A stretch of 20,166 nt of DNA, from NCBI GenBank assembly GCA_009602735.1, contig WELA01012763.1, positions 109,724 to 129,889 on the forward strand, written 5' to 3'. The translations under genes were made by a program, and so were the position numbers. The first letter of the stretch is position 1. Each line of letters opens with the position of its first letter. The notes under the pieces were generated by a model, which worked only from the letters and a program-made list of their open reading frames with translations, ran no database searches and was not told the DNA's origin. Origin of the DNA: Mesotaenium endlicherianum. Its lineage: Eukaryota; Streptophyta; Zygnematophyceae; Zygnematales; Mesotaeniaceae. This document shows, one piece after another, positions 10,396 through 18,901 of this stretch.

Positions 10396-10950
10396 GATCG
10401 AGTGCTCGACGGTGATGCCGCGGATGTCCATGGGCCAATCGATCTGGGCACGGAAGAATGCGTGCCCAGGGAAGAGGTCAGGGAAACTCTCGTGGCAAAA
10501 GGCCATCTGCCTGCGGGCCACCTGCTGTGCCTCGCCATCAGGGTCTACGTAGACGTACCGACGTATGCGGATGCCGGCCTCCAGAGTGGCCAACAACCCT
10601 GTCGCAATGCCGGAGTAGAGCTCGACAAGGTCAATGCCGCCGGGACCCTCGTCAAGCTGGGCGGTGTAGATAGGCGTAGGAAGGGGGCGACAATCCACGG
10701 CGGGATTGCCTGCTTGTGCTGGTGGCGGGTAGGATCGCAAAAGATTGTGCTGATGGGGCACCATGCGAGGGGCCGCCACCGCGCGCTCTACGTAGTGACG
10801 AGTAAGTCGAGGAATGCGCTTGAGCAGCGGCTGCGGGTGAGCGGTGCGAGCATGCGCCTGGTAAGTGCGCCAGCGCGCGCGCGCGTCTTGCAATGCCTCT
10901 TCGGGCACTGGGCGGGCCATAGCCTGCGCGTCTCGTACGCACTGCAGCTG
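10396..10950 (-). pseudogene. C5 cytosine methyltransferase (DNMT3/DRM-like), N-terminal fragment
   Basis: The minus-strand frame ending at 10345 contains DLVELYSGIATGLLATLEAG (residues 97-116 counted from the Met at 10920), followed by IRRYVYVDPD. The first part matches motif I of C5 DNA methyltransferases in the form used by DNMT3-type enzymes (GIATG, binding S-adenosylmethionine). The second matches the following strand with the acidic residues that contact the cofactor. Family resemblance ends near residue 172. The catalytic Pro-Cys motif IV, the ENV motif VI and the target-recognition region are missing, so this copy cannot be active. The last residues before the stop (a Thr run) come from junk at the truncation point. 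The upstream part, with Arg- and Ala-rich helices, links to the preceding spacer through a frameshift near 10930-10950. The methyltransferase assignment is firm for motif I, while the subfamily is inferred. Confidence 0.8.
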
Positions 10951-12490
10951 CCATGTGGTCGGCGTGGTGTGAAGCGGCGTGGGCCAGCTGCTCTATGGCT
11001 GTGCGCTAGTGCAGCTGGGGACGTTGATCGGAGTACGAACGCTGACGCTTGCGAAGATCCGCCTCAGTGGGCACTGTGCAGACGAAGCGCTCGTCTCAAT
11101 GTGCCGCCTGTCAAGGACGAACGAGCTGACGTGGAGCAAATTGGACTCGCGGGCGCAGCGGAGAAAGAGATGCGAGTTGGACGCGCTCCCGCTGGCGGCG
11201 CTGTATGATTTTAGCGCGAATGGCGATAGTATAGGGATGGCGGTCGCGGGAACGAACATTGGTGCGGGCCACCTTACGAGGAGGTGACCCAGTTGGCCCG
11301 TCGCCAGCTATGTGGCTGCGCGGGACGGCGGCAGGCCAGCCAGGCGGCGTCTGGTACAATGCGTGGGCTGCAGTGATGGAGGAAGACTGTGCGTCATGAT
11401 CGCTGGTGCGGAAATCGTGCGGACCGTCGTACGGCGGTGTGACTGAGCGCGGGCGCGTCTTGCGCAAAGGAGTGACCTCGCTCTCCTTGCAAAGGAGAGT
11501 GACCTCCCGTGCGCTCCTGTGCGTGTCGCGCAGAGGCGTGAGCTTGCGGGCATCCCTGGCCTGCTCGCAAAGAGGGGTGAGCGCACGTGCGCGCCGGTCC
11601 GGCGGCGTAGTGCCGGGTGCAAGACGCACAGCCGGCCCGGCGTAAGGGGAAGGCCCTGTATGCTGCGAGCCGAGGATGGTGCTCCTGGGCCCTGACTGCC
11701 GTGCAAATACGGCTTGCCGGTCGGCGGCAGGAAAAGGTGCCGTGGAGGCGGTGCTAGCAGAGGCGCGAACAGCCTGGAACGTGCCCAGGCTGTTGCCAGC
11801 AAACAAATGCGTGATGTCATAGCATTCGTTGCTGGTCAAACAATTGTGCTGGATCGGATGAGTGGCCCCGCCGGCGCATCGATGGGCTCAATTGGGACTG
11901 GTCCCATGCAAGAGAGTGCTGAACTTGGGAGGCCCTGTAGGCTGACGTCGGACGCGAGCTGTAGGCGTGGCGGGAGGTGGCTCCTCTGAAGGCTAGGCCG
12001 CGAGCTCCTCTGCAGCCTCATGGGACCACTTCTGCCACTTCTCCTCCTCAACGCTCTCCAACGTCGCGTCGTCGGACCCGCCTGGATACGCCGCCTGCCT
12101 CGTACCCTCATCCTTAGATGTGGTAGTGCGGGACCAGGAGTCACTTGTCCTATGCGATGGTGCGGGCGAGGGTGACTGGGAGGCCATGCGGTACTGCATG
12201 GCAACTCCCACAGGATCGTCATGTCGTACGCGAATGTCCGATCTCGCTGAGGGTCCACTCGCCGCTGGAGGAGGTGGCCTGGGGGCGACTGCAGCGGCTG
12301 TTGCTGTGTTGTGGGCGAGCGCTGCAGCAGTAATGGCAGCCGTAGCAATTGCATGTGCCTTGACGGCATCCGCCGCCATCTGACGCATCATGGCGTTATG
12401 AGCGGCGTAGATCCGCACCGTCTCCCTGGCCTGTGCGGCTAGAACGTCAGCTTGCTCTTGGGGCGTGAGATGGAGCTCTGCCAGACAGCT
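10951..12490 (-). pseudogene. Basic, low-complexity spacer between protease and methyltransferase
   Basis: One minus-strand frame runs from about 12490 to 10950 with stops TAG at 11993, TGA at 11888, TGA at 11111, TGA at 11096 and TAG at 11006. Its first part (about 12480-12300) is Ala-rich and helical-looking (LTPQEQADVLAAQARE, then AAHNAMMRQ). Its middle contains Arg/Ser/Pro-rich sequence with imperfect (L/V)TPL(C/R) repeats at about 11420-11584. A strongly basic section follows (KIIQRRQRERVQ). Later, FVCTVPTEADLRKRQRSYSD lies between two of the stops and still looks protein-like, which suggests that the stops are recent damage. I recognise no enzyme fold. The frame joins the protease frame through a shift at about 12480-12500. 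It may have been a linker or nucleic-acid-binding region of a polyprotein. Confidence 0.5.
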
Positions 12491-13178
12491 CGGGGTCCTC
12501 ATCCTGCGTCTCAAGCAAGTTGGCGCCTACGGAGACCTCATCCTCCTCGGGCCCCCCCTTATTGGTCTGAACCACGGGCCGACCGTCGTCCAGCGCCATG
12601 AAGCCGTAGAGGGTGGACTCAGTTGAGCGACAATCCACGATGTCAAGTGGCACGGATGCCGTGCGGGTTCTCCCTGACTGCCAGTCAAGTCGGTAAATGA
12701 CCTGCTCCACCCAGTTATCCACTGCGGCGCCGATAGGAAAGAGAACGTCCTGGCTAAGGAGCACGTCAAAGGTCTCAGAGCGAGTGACCAACGCGTGCCG
12801 ATGGATGGTCGTCTCATTCGGAGTGCCGGGCCGAATGGTGAAGCAAAGGGCCAGCCGCGTGCACCCGGTGACGGTCTCGGATGTGCCGGTCGCAAAGTTG
12901 ATCCGCGTCGGCAAATCCTCTTGGTCGGCTGACAAGAGGCCCAGCTGGCAAAAGTAGCGCAGGTTGATGAGGATCGGCTGGGCGCCAGTGTCAAACATGG
13001 TGCGCTGCGAGGCCTGCATGTTGACCAGCATGAACCCCTGCAAATTATCCAAATACGCAGCGTTAGGCGTGCTTATCATCCTGCGCTCATGCGCAGGTCG
13101 CGCGACTGCGGAGAGCACCGCGGCTGCCGCGTCTGGCGCTGGCCTGCCGCTAGAGGCGCGATGGTTGGCCCTGCGCGA
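12447..13178 (-). pseudogene. Retropepsin-like aspartic protease
   Basis: This domain would cut the retroelement polyprotein. The frame contains FDTGAQPILI with the catalytic Asp at 12990-12992, within the classic D-T-G-A active-site loop. About 74 residues later comes FDVLLSQDVLFPIG, corresponding to the hydrophobic-Gly stretch near the end of retropepsins (usually ILLGxD), here with Ser in place of Gly. One copy of DTG fits the single-domain, dimer-forming retroviral type. The frame is in phase with the Ala/Pro-rich frame upstream and separated from it only by TAG at 13179. It ends at a stop at 12447, but a frame change at about 12490 leads into the spacer. The Gly-to-Ser change may impair activity. 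I expect reverse transcriptase downstream in such elements and do not find it. Confidence 0.8.
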
Positions 13179-15649
13179 CTAAAGCAATAGCTGAGTCGCT
13201 TGCCGTGTGGCCTCCATCGACACGCCGAGCTCCGCGAAGGAGACGGTTGGCATCCGGTGTAGCGCCAGCGAGATGACTTCGACGCTGAGCTGCACCGTAG
13301 TCATCGGCGAGGCGAGCGCGCGTGGTGCGAGGGCAGCTGGCTCCGCTGGCGTCTCAAGCACGCGGAAGGAGCGGGGCAAGCGCGGCGCCTTCTCTGTGCG
13401 GCGGCCCTTGTCTGGTCCGCTGCGCTTCTGCGCCATTGCCGGTCGCACGGTTGCCGCCACCATTGTGCGCTCGCGTCCAGCGATGCCCGCTGTCGTGCGG
13501 CTGCCCAAAGGCCGTGTGCGTGCGCAGCAGGCCACAACAAAGTCCGGAGCTGCTGCAAGCATGGGAGTGAGAGTTGCTGGCGCAGCTGCTGGCGTAGGCG
13601 TAGTGGCCGCTGGCGCCGCTGCCGAAGCTGGTGCATCTGGCACTGGCGCAGCTGCGTGCGCCGGCATGACGGCGAACGCCTCGGTTGGCGCAGCTACCAG
13701 CGCAGGTGTCACGAATGCTGGCGCAGCTGCCGGTGCCGAAGCAGCTGCTGGGACGTACGTAGCGGCTGCTGGCATGGCTGCCGGCGCTGGCGTGTGTGCG
13801 GATGCCGGCGCACCCTCGAACGCAGGCGCGAGCGCTGCTGACGCAGGCGCGTGCGCAGCAGCTGAAAGCGCAGCGGCCGTCGGTGGCACAGTTGCGAAAA
13901 CGGCTGCGACTGTTGGCGCGGGTGCTGGCACCCTTGGCGGTGGCATGCCTGGCGCTGGTGTGCCCAGCGCAGGCGCAGCAGGTATCTCGTGGGCTTGCGC
14001 TCTCGTCGCTGGCGTCGCAGGGGGAGCGGGAGCTAGTGCGGCCGCTCCTGAGCATGCCTGCGCAGCTGCCGGCGCAGGTGCCAGGCATGTTGGCTCAGCT
14101 GTTAGAGCTGGCGCCGCCTCGGCGACCGAAAGGCCGCCAAGTGGCACTGGTTTACCTGGCACTGGCACCGTGAGTAGCGCTGGCCCTGGTCCTCCTGCAG
14201 CTGGCGCCTCGGCAAATGCTGGCGCCTCCGCAGGAGCGGCTGCGGATGCCAGCGCAGCTGCGGTCGCAGGCGCTTCGGCTGCTGGCGCGAACGTCGGGAC
14301 TGACGCATTCTTGGCTGCTGGCAGGCTGCCANCTCTGTGCGGCGGCCCTTGTCTGGTCCGCTGCGCTTCTGCGCCATTGCCGGTCGCACGGTTGCCGCCA
14401 CCATTGTGCGCTCGCGTCCAGCGATGCCCGCTGTCGTGCGGCTGCCCAAAGGCCGTGTGCGTGCGCAGCAGGCCACAACAAAGTCCGGAGCTGCTGCAAG
14501 CATGGGAGTGAGAGTTGCTGGCGCAGCTGCTGGCGTAGGCGTAGTGGCCGCTGGCGCCGCTGCCGAAGCTGGTGCATCTGGCACTGGCGCAGCTGCGTGC
14601 GCCGGCATGACGGCGAACGCCTCGGTTGGCGCAGCTACCAGCGCAGGTGTCACGAATGCTGGCGCAGCTGCCGGTGCCGAAGCAGCTGCTGGGACGTACG
14701 TAGCGGCTGCTGGCATGGCTGCCGGCGCTGGCGTGTGTGCGGATGCCGGCGCACCCTCGAACGCAGGCGCGAGCGCTGCTGACGCAGGCGCGTGCGCAGC
14801 AGCTGAAAGCGCAGCGGCCGTCGGTGGCACAGTTGCGAAAACGGCTGCGACTGTTGGCGCGGGTGCTGGCACCCTTGGCGGTGGCATGCCTGGCGCTGGT
14901 GTGCCCAGCGCAGGCGCAGCAGGTATCTCGTGGGCTTGCGCTCTCGTCGCTGGCGTCGCAGGGGGAGCGGGAGCTAGTGCGGCCGCTCCTGAGCATGCCT
15001 GCGCAGCTGCCGGCGCAGGTGCCAGGCATGTTGGCTCAGCTGTTAGAGCTGGCGCCGCCTCGGCGACCGAAAGGCCGCCAAGTGGCACTGGTTTACCTGG
15101 CACTGGCACCGTGAGTAGCGCTGGCCCTGGTCCTCCTGCAGCTGGCGCCTCGGCAAATGCTGGCGCCTCCGCAGGAGCGGCTGCGGATGCCAGCGCAGCT
15201 GCGGTCGCAGGCGCTTCGGCTGCTGGCGCGAACGTCGGGACTGACGCATTCTTGGCTGCTGGCAGGCTGCCAAGTGGCGCTGCCACACCTGGCGTTGGTA
15301 CGGCAAGTGGCGCTGGCGCTGGCACAACAGCCGCCGATGCCTTGGAGGGTGCTAGCGCAGCCGCAGGATCCGTTGCGGGTGCCAATGCGGCTTCTGGCGC
15401 AAGTGCTACGGCTACCGGCACGGCTGCCAAGACTGGCGCAGGTGCGGCGGATGGGAGGTTGCCAAGTGGCGCCTCCCAATCGTTCTTGGGGTTGCGGAGG
15501 CGCGTGGCCAGACCAACATCTAGGTCGATGTCGGCTGCCTCGGACGCGGCTCGTGACGCCCTTCCCCTGGCGCGTGCGTTCGTCGAAGCCCCCGTAGCGC
15601 GAATTGCGTTGGCGCGGGGATTTTGTGCGCAGCCAAGGTTAAAGTCCTA
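13179..15649 (-). pseudogene. Long Ala/Pro-rich polyprotein segment
   Basis: On the minus strand a frame opens just after a TAG at 15650. It starts with DFNLGCAQNPRANAIRA and an acidic/basic section (AADIDLDVGLATRLRNPKND), then becomes almost pure Ala/Pro with short repeats of the types APAAAPA and TPAPA. It closes with a normal-looking segment (TTVQLSVEVISLALHRMP, then a short Glu/Ala helix) before TAG at 13179. The frame is continuous only if the duplicated 941 bases at 14332 are collapsed; read literally it shifts at the N. After collapse it is roughly 510 codons. Such segments are disordered linkers. I know no function. The opposite strand also stays open over this GC-rich repeat (Ala/Gly-rich), but has no domain. 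Confidence 0.55.
13392..15272. repeat. Exact 940-bp direct duplication around an N (likely assembly overlap)
   Basis: The block 13392-14331 recurs at 14333-15272 with a constant offset of 941. Every segment I compared along it is identical. The single ambiguous base N at 14332 lies exactly between the copies. True tandem duplications in a decayed element would show substitutions, whereas two overlapping contig ends joined with an N would look just like this. Because 941 is not a multiple of three, the duplication breaks the minus-strand frame, and removing one copy plus the N repairs it. Confidence 0.9.
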
Positions 15650-16842
15650 GCTTTGCACAGCCGTGAGCGTGCCATTGGCGCTCCGCCCGGTGATCTGGCC
15701 GCACAGCGCAGTTGCTGGCGTGCGCAGTTGCTGCTGTGGCTGCCAAGCTACGATTCCGTAGCTGGCTGCACGGCAAGCCTTGCAACGCTGTGTGCTGCAT
15801 GAGCGGGCGCGTGAGAGTGCGAGTGTGCACGTGGTTGCCCACCAGAGCGGCCAGGCCTGCCGCACACGCGGCAAGTGTCGACGCCTGTTGAACTCTGCTG
15901 CTTCCAGCAGCCAGCAGGGGACGATCATCCCAACGTTGCCGACTGGTGCGCAGATCTGCGCACGGACGAGCGACGCGTACGGCAAGGGTCGCTGCAGCCG
16001 TGTGTGCTGCAGCCGTTCTGCTTAGCTGGCAAGCGCGCCCCGTCGCGTCAGCTATCGCTGCGCAGACCGTCGACTGCACTGCTGGCGTCTGCAGGGCGGC
16101 ACAGGCCAAAGGGACTGCTGGATTCTGCAGCTGTGCTGGCGTGTGCGCCGACCCGTCGAGGGGCGCGTCGAGAGCCGCAACGTCCGCGGCGCGTGGTGGC
16201 AAGGCCGCGTAAGCTTGTAGCCTGCCATCTGGCAGCCTGAGAGGACGGGTGGAGCGGTTGCTGACGGATATCAGCGCAGCGTGCACAGGTCTGGCAGAAG
16301 CGTCCGCGTAGACGTCTGCGGCGCTGGTCGCCGTAGCTCTGTCGAGGGGCGGGCGCGTGCGAGGCTGCAACGCTGCTATAGCGCCAGGTGCCAGTCTCTG
16401 GGGCTGCCACGTGTTGGTGTTGTGAATGTGCGCAGGAGCTGCGCAGACGCCAGCTGTCGGAGCTGGAGCGTCTGACGGCCGGGTGCGTGCAAAGAGGGCT
16501 CCGCACGCGTCGTAACTGTTGGCGGCGACGAGACCATGGAGTCTGGCAATCTCCGCGTTGGCCTCCACGAGGGCGTCGCTGATGTTGTCGAAGCTGCAAT
16601 AGTTGGCTCCGGGGGTCAGCGCTTCGTCCATAGTAGCTGTGGCTGCCGTCATCAAGGGACGTCCACCCGTGCGGGGGTTACGCATGCCCCAATGTCCTGC
16701 TACGGGCGCATGGCCGTCGCGAGCGCGTCTGTTCACGACGTCGCGCTTCTTTTGCAAACATACAATCTGCAAGTGGCCGGCCTTGCCACAGTAGGTACAA
16801 TTGCCGAGCTTGCCATTCTGTGCAATTGTGCAGTTTTGGCGA
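15639..16842 (-). pseudogene. Ala-rich linker after the zinc knuckles (gag C-terminal region)
   Basis: This minus-strand frame includes the second zinc knuckle and continues without a stop to TAA at 15639. After the knuckle come a basic stretch (CLQKKRDVVNRRARDG) and a segment that looks folded or coiled (NYCSFDNISDALVEANAE). A long Ala/Arg/Leu-rich tail with no recognisable domain follows. The frame is shifted by two bases from the first knuckle (lesion at about 16841). It is shifted again relative to the next open segment, where the two frames meet around 15640-15650. It may be the tail of Gag or the start of a Gag-Pro fusion. Confidence 0.55.
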
Positions 16843-16869
16843 GTGGCCCGTCTTCCCGCAAGACCAACA
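16758..16869 (-). other. Tandem CCHC zinc knuckles (nucleocapsid)
   Basis: The first knuckle starts CWSCGKTGH (codons from 16869 down). Its last Cys (QNC) appears only after a 2-base deletion, or 1-base insertion, at about 16841. The second, CTYCGKAGHLQIVC, is a perfect C-x2-C-x4-H-x4-C ending at 16758. Two knuckles of this kind bind the genomic RNA in retroelement Gag. The frameshift falls inside the first knuckle, so the decayed reading frame is easy to demonstrate here. Confidence 0.9.
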
Positions 16870-17812
16870 GGAGTTGCTCGTTGTGGCGGCTATGGAAATG
16901 CGGCCATGCAAAGCCTCGCGTTGCTGGGTCTGCTGGGGTAGCTGAGAACGCTGGGGCTGCTGTTGCTGCTGGGGCTAACAAGCCGGAGCTGGACGCATTG
17001 TCGTGGATGGCAGCACCAAAGACTCCTGGCGTACGCCCGTGGATGCGAGGCCCACACGGTCGCTAATGTTGCTCCGTAAGGCGGCCAAGCTCTGCTTCTC
17101 GATTGAGAGGTAAGCGTCCTCCATCGTGTACTCGGAGCCGATGTGGTAGATGAGAGGAGCCATGGCTCGCTCCCTCAAACGTGGCTCTACGGCGCGCAAG
17201 AAGATCTTCGCTGCCTCCCGGTCAGTGACGGTGCGAACGTCTCTGCAAAGGTGCGTCAAGCGGCGGTACATCATGCGGATCGTCTCGTTCTTGCGACAGA
17301 AGAAGTGGTGCAACTCGTACACCTTCTCTTCGGTCGTGGCCTGGAACTCCTTCTTGAGGACGTCCCAGAAGGCCTTGACCAAATCTGCGAGGGGTGTCTC
17401 CACTTGGGGGTTCTCCCACAAGCTCTGTGCGTGCGTAGATCTTGTCACCCTTCTCACGGAAGGTGTCACGGGCCTCGTAGAGGACATAGCGCATAAGCGT
17501 ATAAAACACGTCACGCTTAGTGAGCGCGGATGTTTTAAGCCTTGCGGTCACGAACTCAGCCTTGAACTTTGAAATTATGATGTCCAGATCACAGGTTCCT
17601 GGTCTGCCGCTAAAGCGGAAGAGGGAGGACCGGTCAGCCTTGACCTCGTGGTCACCTGCCATGGGATACCAGAAATCGTGGTGAGCCCACTGGGAAGTTG
17701 GCAGAGGGACAATCGCGGGAGGTGCGAGTGCTGGCTGCTCCCCTTCAGAGGGTTCAATGACAGTATTGAGATCGGAGTTTGAGTCTTCTTCACTAACTCC
17801 TTCGTAGTAAGG
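16843..17812 (-). pseudogene. Retrotransposon Gag (capsid region)
   Basis: The frame opens after TAG at 17813 with PYYEGVSEEDSNSD. The first ATG is at 17662 (MAGDHEVKADRSSLFRFSG), and since residues upstream still look coding (PTSQWAHHDFWYP) the original start was probably further 5'. A typical retrotransposon gag helix pattern follows: FKAEFVTARLKTS, then after a frame change AFWDVLKKEFQATT, ETIRMMYRRLTHLCRDV and AKIFLRAVEPRLRE. The frame change lies at about 17425-17440 inside an (ACGC)n-like repeat, where slippage is likely. A TAG at 16975-16977 lies at the head of a Gln run (PQQQQQPQ), so it probably replaced a CAG. Behind the Gln-rich linker come the zinc knuckles. The product would coat element RNA and form virus-like particles; this copy cannot make it intact. 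Confidence 0.8.
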
Positions 17813-17815
17813 CTA

Positions 17816-18179
17816 GTAAGCACGCCCACTACGGGTAGGCGTACGCTGAAGATTCTAATTGCGTGCAGGCAAAGAGAGATTTTTTTAGAAGTAAGGAGTG
17901 TGTACTCTCCAGAGTGAGCACCTCAAGACTGTAATCTGGTAGGAAAACAACTAATGAAGTCTGGTCCAAAAGATCACTGGAAGCACATCATGATCTTCAA
18001 GAGTAGTCCTATGACAGGGTTTAAGCTGTGACTTTGCTCACCACATGTGAAGTTCTTCAAGTGACTGGAAGCTAGGAGGGCTTGCTCTTCACAAGAGAGA
18101 GATTAAGTGGTCCTGAAAACACAAGAGATAAAAGTGTAAGCTTTACTGATAACTTCTGTGACTTACAACTGGCATAGTG
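17816..18179 (-). other. Leader between LTR-like repeat and gag, no gene
   Basis: On the minus strand this is CT-rich, AG-poor leader-like sequence without a convincing open frame. I looked for a primer-binding site matching the usual initiator-Met tRNA complement (TGGTATCAGAGC) and did not find it. A CT-rich tract ending CACGCAATTAG at about 17851 could be a 3' splice site just upstream of gag, but that is speculation. The boundary between LTR and leader cannot be placed because there is no second LTR. Confidence 0.4.
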
Positions 18180-18191
18180 GGACTTCTAAAA

Positions 18192-18213
18192 AGATGTTCC
18201 TCTAGGAACATCT
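18192..18213. other. Perfect 9-bp-arm hairpin near the predicted transcription start
   Basis: AGATGTTCC and GGAACATCT are separated by the four bases TCTA. The hairpin sits just downstream (minus strand) of the TATA box, so it would be at or near the 5' end of the element transcript. Copy A and copy B have only decayed versions at this place. Confidence 0.6.
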
Positions 18214-18217
18214 CTAG

Positions 18218-18225
18218 TACTTATA
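18218..18225 (-). promoter_or_regulatory. TATA box of the 5' LTR-like repeat
   Basis: The minus strand reads GGACTATAAGTACTAGAG here. TATAAGTA is a good plant TATA box. Copy A keeps TATAAG at the equivalent position. Transcription toward gag would start about 30 bases downstream, near the hairpin at 18192-18213. Confidence 0.5.
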
Positions 18226-18901
18226 GTCCTGGAAACCCGGCGTCGTATGAGGCGGACCCAATGCATGTAGTCACTCTAGGAGGCTCTCCTATATCCACTA
18301 ATGTGTACAAGGCATGTACTAGCACTCCTATAGGCTAAGCATAACTCAAAGTAATCAAAGCAAAGCACGTAGAATATGCTATGTGTCTCTCATTGGTGAA
18401 GCTTACCTTGGGTGATTATACCTAAATAGCGCCTCAAAAGTGAATCTGGAACTTGAGGAAGCTTCCTTTAGGAGTAGGTGATGCAGTCACCAAGTTATAG
18501 CCTCAATGATGCACTTATACTATGAAAATGCAAGACTTGTGTAGTCTAAGGGGCTCGCGGATTTGTGCGTACAAAGCTAGGGGTCCTTGGGGTCACGAAT
18601 AGCCAACAATGTCACCTTTGGGTACTATGAGTCACAAGTTGGCCATTTGGTGTGATTCTGCTAGGGGCCAAAAGGGGTGCGGACTAGATTGTGCCTATCT
18701 CGCTCGATACTCAACCAAATGACGCGAAACCGGTGCCATTTGAAAGATGCTTTGACGCGCTACACTTTGGTGACTTAGAAATCTAGAAAAGGTCATTATA
18801 TGGATGCGTAAGGTCAATGCAAAATTGGTCTTCCTAGATTGATGGTTCACACAAGTGGAGCTCGGTTTTGTACGTCAACCTCGACTCAATAAGTCATGAC
18901 A

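Larger units (their letters stand above)
10385..18901 (-). mobile_element. Truncated LTR retrotransposon carrying a DNA methyltransferase segment
   Basis: Read on the minus strand, the order is LTR-like repeat, leader, gag with two CCHC knuckles, Ala-rich linker, Ala/Pro-rich segment, aspartic protease, basic low-complexity spacer, and the start of a C5 cytosine methyltransferase. The block from about 10400 to 17800 is strikingly GC-rich compared with its AT-rich surroundings, so both edges are visible in base composition. Reverse transcriptase, RNase H, integrase, the rest of the methyltransferase and the 3' LTR are absent, which implies truncation or deletion at about 10385. Gag, knuckles and DTGA protease show that it is a retroelement. 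Assignment to Ty3/gypsy is likely but rests on gag and protease only, since pol is missing. The apparent length is inflated by about 941 bp by a probable assembly duplication at 14332. Confidence 0.8.
18180..18901 (-). repeat. LTR-like repeat, copy C (5' LTR of the DNMT element)
   Basis: The minus-strand sequence starts TGTCAT at 18901 and is collinear with copy B (1601-2240) throughout and with copy A (535-728) in its 3' part. It lies upstream of gag in the same orientation, which is where a 5' LTR belongs. It has the best-preserved TATA box of the three copies. A CA end and target-site duplication cannot be assigned. Homology outside 18901 stops abruptly, which supports this as the outer edge of the element. 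Confidence 0.65.

Noticed and set aside
10402-11208. Plus-strand frame of 268 codons
   Set aside because: It lies antisense to the methyltransferase fragment and spacer and shows no recognisable motif.
13179-15029. A single minus-strand gene of 616 codons read through the N
   Set aside because: Its Cys/Ser-rich first half comes from reading the second duplicated block in the wrong phase; it is a product of the probable assembly duplication.
13392-15272. A genuine tandem gene duplication or VNTR
   Set aside because: Two identical copies separated by exactly one N, in a decayed element, are better explained as overlapping contig ends.
13207-15650. Very long plus-strand Ala/Gly-rich open frames
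   Set aside because: They are the antisense of the Ala/Pro-rich segment in GC-rich repetitive DNA, contain no domain, include the N in one case, and the minus-strand frame is in phase with the protease.
17816-18179. Primer-binding site for initiator-Met tRNA
   Set aside because: No TGGTATCAGAGC-like sequence was found on the minus strand; shorter TGG words are too common to call.
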